A stretch of DNA of 64,000 bases from Thermoleophilia bacterium (GTDB taxonomy: Bacteria; Actinomycetota; Thermoleophilia; RBG-16-64-13). The notes beneath the pieces are model-generated. The model had not been told where the DNA came from and did not search any database. It saw only the letters and a list, made by a program, of their open reading frames with translations. Both the position numbers and the translations under genes were made by a program. The stretch spans positions 2,252,822-2,316,821 of the forward strand of contig JAOSKU010000001.1 in NCBI GenBank assembly GCA_027493445.1. The letters are read 5' to 3'. Shown here piece by piece: positions 61,874 to 64,000 of the stretch; position 1 is the stretch's first letter; each line of letters begins with the position of its first letter.

Positions 61874-63124
61874 TCAACAGCCTTTGCGAACCGGCTCGTA
61901 CACGCAGTACGGCTCTTCAGCGAGGTAGTTGCCGCTGACTTCGTACGCTCTGGCTCTGCAGCCACCGCACACCCTTCTGTACTCACACGCTCCGCACTTG
62001 CCCTGGAGCTTCGAGACGTCCCGCAGGTCCCGGAAAAGCGGTGAGTCCCGCCAGATCTCGGAGAACGGTTTCCGCTTGACATTCCCAGCCTCGACGTCGA
62101 AATAACCACAGGGTTGCACGCGACCCACGTGGCTGATGAAGCAGAACCCCGTGCCGGCCAGGCAACCCTTGGAATGGGAGTCCATGTCGCCGTGACCCTG
62201 GGCCTTGCCTACGCCCCCGGTCATGGCCGCGTGGGAGTGAGGGTGCATCTTGAACTCCCGCAGGTCGGTGCCGTCTTCCTTGGCTCTCTGGCGCATGATG
62301 CGGTGATAGTGAGGAGCATCCGTGGGCTTGAAGAAGATGCTCGACGTCTTCTGCCGGTCGTAGACCCAGTTCAGAGTGCGCTCGTAGTCCTCGGGAGGAA
62401 GCTCCTCGGGACCGAGGTCCTTGCCGCGCCCCGTGGGCACCAGCAGAAAGGGGTGGAAGGCGACGGCACCCAGCTCTTCGGCCAGGGCGAGCAGATCGTC
62501 CAGGTACTCGACGTTCAGGCGGGTGATGGTGGAGTTGATCTGCACCTGCACGCCGGCCTCGATGGCCGTCTTGACACCGCGTACCGCCCCTTCGAAGGCT
62601 CCGGCAACCCCCCGGAACTGGTCGTGCAGCTCGGCCGTGGGGAAGTCGATGGAGATGGAGATGCGGGGAATGCCGATCTCCTTCATCCTGCGCGCGACTT
62701 CGGGAGTGACCAGCGTACCGTTCGGCGACATGACCACCCTGAGCCCAGCTTCGTGGATGGCATACCCGGCGAGCTCCCAGATATCCTGGCGCATGAGAGG
62801 GTCACCCCCGGTCAGGATGAGCACCGGGTTGCTGAACGAAGCGATGTCGTCGATCAAAGCCTTCCCTTGCTCGAGGGTCAGCTCCCCGGGGTAGGGCCCC
62901 TTCTCTGCGGAGGCCCGACAGTGCCGGCAGCTTAGGTTGCAGGAACGAGTGACCTCCCAGGCGATGAGCTTGGGCAGGCACTCGCCCATGCTCATCGCGG
63001 CGGCTTCGCCGGCTACGGCTTTGGTCACGGCAGCCTGGGTCGTGGCGGCCTCGTGCCCGGCGACCGAGAAGCCGCCGGCGCACTCACCCCCGGTCGCGGC
63101 CGGCGGGCGCCTCTCAGCGCTCAT
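61874..63124 (-). CDS. ahbD: Radical SAM heme synthase AhbD
   Basis: 416 residues. The radical SAM site is [18 protein letters not shown] (about 56-73), and the C-terminal SPASM-type cysteines are in [19 protein letters not shown] and preceding CGYFD. The [10 protein letters not shown]...HCRA wording matches AhbD, which converts Fe-coproporphyrin III to heme in the siroheme-dependent route; AhbC has a different motif. NirJ is the main alternative. It overlaps hemB by 11 nt, supporting a heme role. This cell must load at least 84 hemes onto the cytochromes of this window alone. Confidence 0.82.
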   Translation of the reverse strand: MSAERRPPAATGGECAGGFSVAGHEAATTQAAVTKAVAGEAAAMSMGECLPKLIAWEVTRSCNLSCRHCRASAEKGPYPGELTLEQGKALIDDIASFSNPVLILTGGDPLMRQDIWELAGYAIHEAGLRVVMSPNGTLVTPEVARRMKEIGIPRISISIDFPTAELHDQFRGVAGAFEGAVRGVKTAIEAGVQVQINSTITRLNVEYLDDLLALAEELGAVAFHPFLLVPTGRGKDLGPEELPPEDYERTLNWVYDRQKTSSIFFKPTDAPHYHRIMRQRAKEDGTDLREFKMHPHSHAAMTGGVGKAQGHGDMDSHSKGCLAGTGFCFISHVGRVQPCGYFDVEAGNVKRKPFSEIWRDSPLFRDLRDVSKLQGKCGACEYRRVCGGCRARAYEVSGNYLAEEPYCVYEPVRKGC

Positions 63125-64000
63125 CGCCCAGACTCTTGGCGGACACGCGTTCCGCCAACCAGCGGGCCGCGTCCTTGGCGTGATAGGTGATGATGATGTC
63201 GGCCCCGGCGCGCTTGATGGCCAGCAGCGTCTCCATCACCACCGCTTTCTCGTCGAGCCAACCGTTGGCCGCGGCCGCCTTGACCATGGCGTACTCGCCG
63301 CTGACATTGTAAGCGGCCACCGGGAAGCGGGTCTCGGTTTTCACCCGGTAGATGAGATCGAGGTAAGGCATGGCCGGCTTGACCATGACCATGTCGGCGC
63401 CCTCCTCGATGTCCATCATGGCTTCCCGCACGCCCTCATCGGTGTTGGCGGGATCCATCTGGTACGACTTGCGATCACCAAACTGAGGCGGCGACTCGGC
63501 CGCCTCGCGGAAGGGCCCGTAGAAGCTGGAGGCGTACTTGGTGCTGTAGGAGAAGATGGGCAGGTCGGAGTAGCCCTCGTTGTCGAGTGCCGCTCGGATA
63601 GCCGAGATGCGACCATCCATCATATCCGAGGGCGCCACCACATCGACTCCCGCCTCCGCGTAGCTCAGGGCCGTCTTGGCCAGCAGCTCCACCGACAGGT
63701 CGTTGTCGATACAGCCGTCCTCGCGCACTACGCCGCAATGCCCGTGGCTCATGTACTCGCACAGGCAGACGTCGGCGATAACGGTGAGCTGAGGCACGTG
63801 CTCCTTCAGGGCCCTGATGGCCAATTGCACGATGCCCTCCGGATCGTAGGCCGAAGAGGCGGCTTCATCCTTGACGTCCGGGATGCCGAACAGGAGGACG
63901 CTGCGGATGCCCAGGGCAGCGCATTCCTTGGCTTCCTCGATCAGGTGGTTGATGGAGAGCTGGTGGACCCCGGGCATGGAGCTGACCGGGTTGCGCACAT
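63114..64000 (-). CDS. hemB: Porphobilinogen synthase HemB (partial, N terminus outside the window)
   Basis: About 295 C-terminal residues are present. The two active-site lysines are in [16 protein letters not shown] and [26 protein letters not shown] carries the Cys-x-Cys-x7-Cys zinc site of the zinc-dependent class. It condenses two 5-aminolevulinates (made by HemL) to porphobilinogen. It is followed, with overlap, by ahbD. Confidence 0.95.
   Translation of the reverse strand, partial: VRNPVSSMPGVHQLSINHLIEEAKECAALGIRSVLLFGIPDVKDEAASSAYDPEGIVQLAIRALKEHVPQLTVIADVCLCEYMSHGHCGVVREDGCIDNDLSVELLAKTALSYAEAGVDVVAPSDMMDGRISAIRAALDNEGYSDLPIFSYSTKYASSFYGPFREAAESPPQFGDRKSYQMDPANTDEGVREAMMDIEEGADMVMVKPAMPYLDLIYRVKTETRFPVAAYNVSGEYAMVKAAAANGWLDEKAVVMETLLAIKRAGADIIITYHAKDAARWLAERVSAKSLGDER

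Noticed and set aside
1..64000. tRNA, rRNA, riboswitch or prophage genes
   Set aside because: I saw no cloverleaf, rRNA core sequence, known riboswitch consensus, integrase or phage structural gene.

Overview
The window is about 64 kb of GC-rich bacterial DNA. Overlapping ATGA and GTGA junctions, many GTG and TTG starts, Thr-rich linkers behind lipoprotein signals, and the mix of a futalosine menaquinone pathway, Rex, AhbD-type heme synthesis, tungsten aldehyde oxidoreductases and very many multiheme cytochromes point to an anaerobic, deep-branching Actinomycetota (Coriobacteriia or Geothermincolia-like). That placement is inference; there is no rRNA or tRNA gene to anchor it.

Region 1 (1-23.7 kb) is catabolic and redox. 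The minus strand carries an aminopeptidase/NicX-fold protein, a LUD/4Fe-4S/CCG electron carrier, an AOR-family tungsten oxidoreductase, a PreA-like flavoprotein-ferredoxin, a UbiD decarboxylase behind a strong promoter, a zinc alcohol dehydrogenase, a GntR/HutC regulator, a MoaD-like sulfur carrier, a second AOR with its own ferredoxin, a class V aminotransferase, a nucleoside-type ABC importer and an amidohydrolase. Facing it on the plus strand are a lactonase-like metallo-hydrolase, the importer's BMP-type binding lipoprotein, an iron alcohol dehydrogenase and a third AOR. Together they look like uptake of a small (possibly N-heterocyclic or nucleoside-like) compound, followed by deamination, hydrolysis, decarboxylation and oxidation of aldehyde intermediates. 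The substrate cannot be read from sequence.

Region 2 (23.8-31 kb, minus strand) is a compact operon hemL-rex-ubiD(mqnL)-ubiA(mqnP)-menG-mqnE-mqnA: futalosine-type menaquinone synthesis plus a tetrapyrrole enzyme and the NADH-sensing repressor Rex. An 18-bp Rex-box-like site lies upstream.

Region 3 (31-45 kb) holds an Ig/FN3 surface protein ending in three heme motifs, TPR proteins, a plus-strand PRC-barrel operon, an exopolysaccharide-type glycosyltransferase operon, a DUF4388 protein and a diguanylate cyclase.

Region 4 (45-59 kb) is an electron-transfer cluster: nine multiheme c-type cytochromes with 84 heme-attachment motifs, two cytochrome b subunits, and a Rieske/cytochrome b6/subunit IV complex whose usual c1 or f partner seems to be replaced by a seven-heme membrane cytochrome. 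Menaquinol made by region 2 is the natural donor. Heme synthesis is represented by hemL and, at the right edge, ahbD and hemB.

Two window-wide patterns matter. First, ten copies of a dispersed repeat (full length about 160 bp, self-complementary ends) sit mostly just 3' of stop codons. Second, eleven genes or gene parts are split by single-base indels, nearly all in short homopolymer runs. They look like sequencing indels, so I annotate the joined genes rather than calling pseudogenes.
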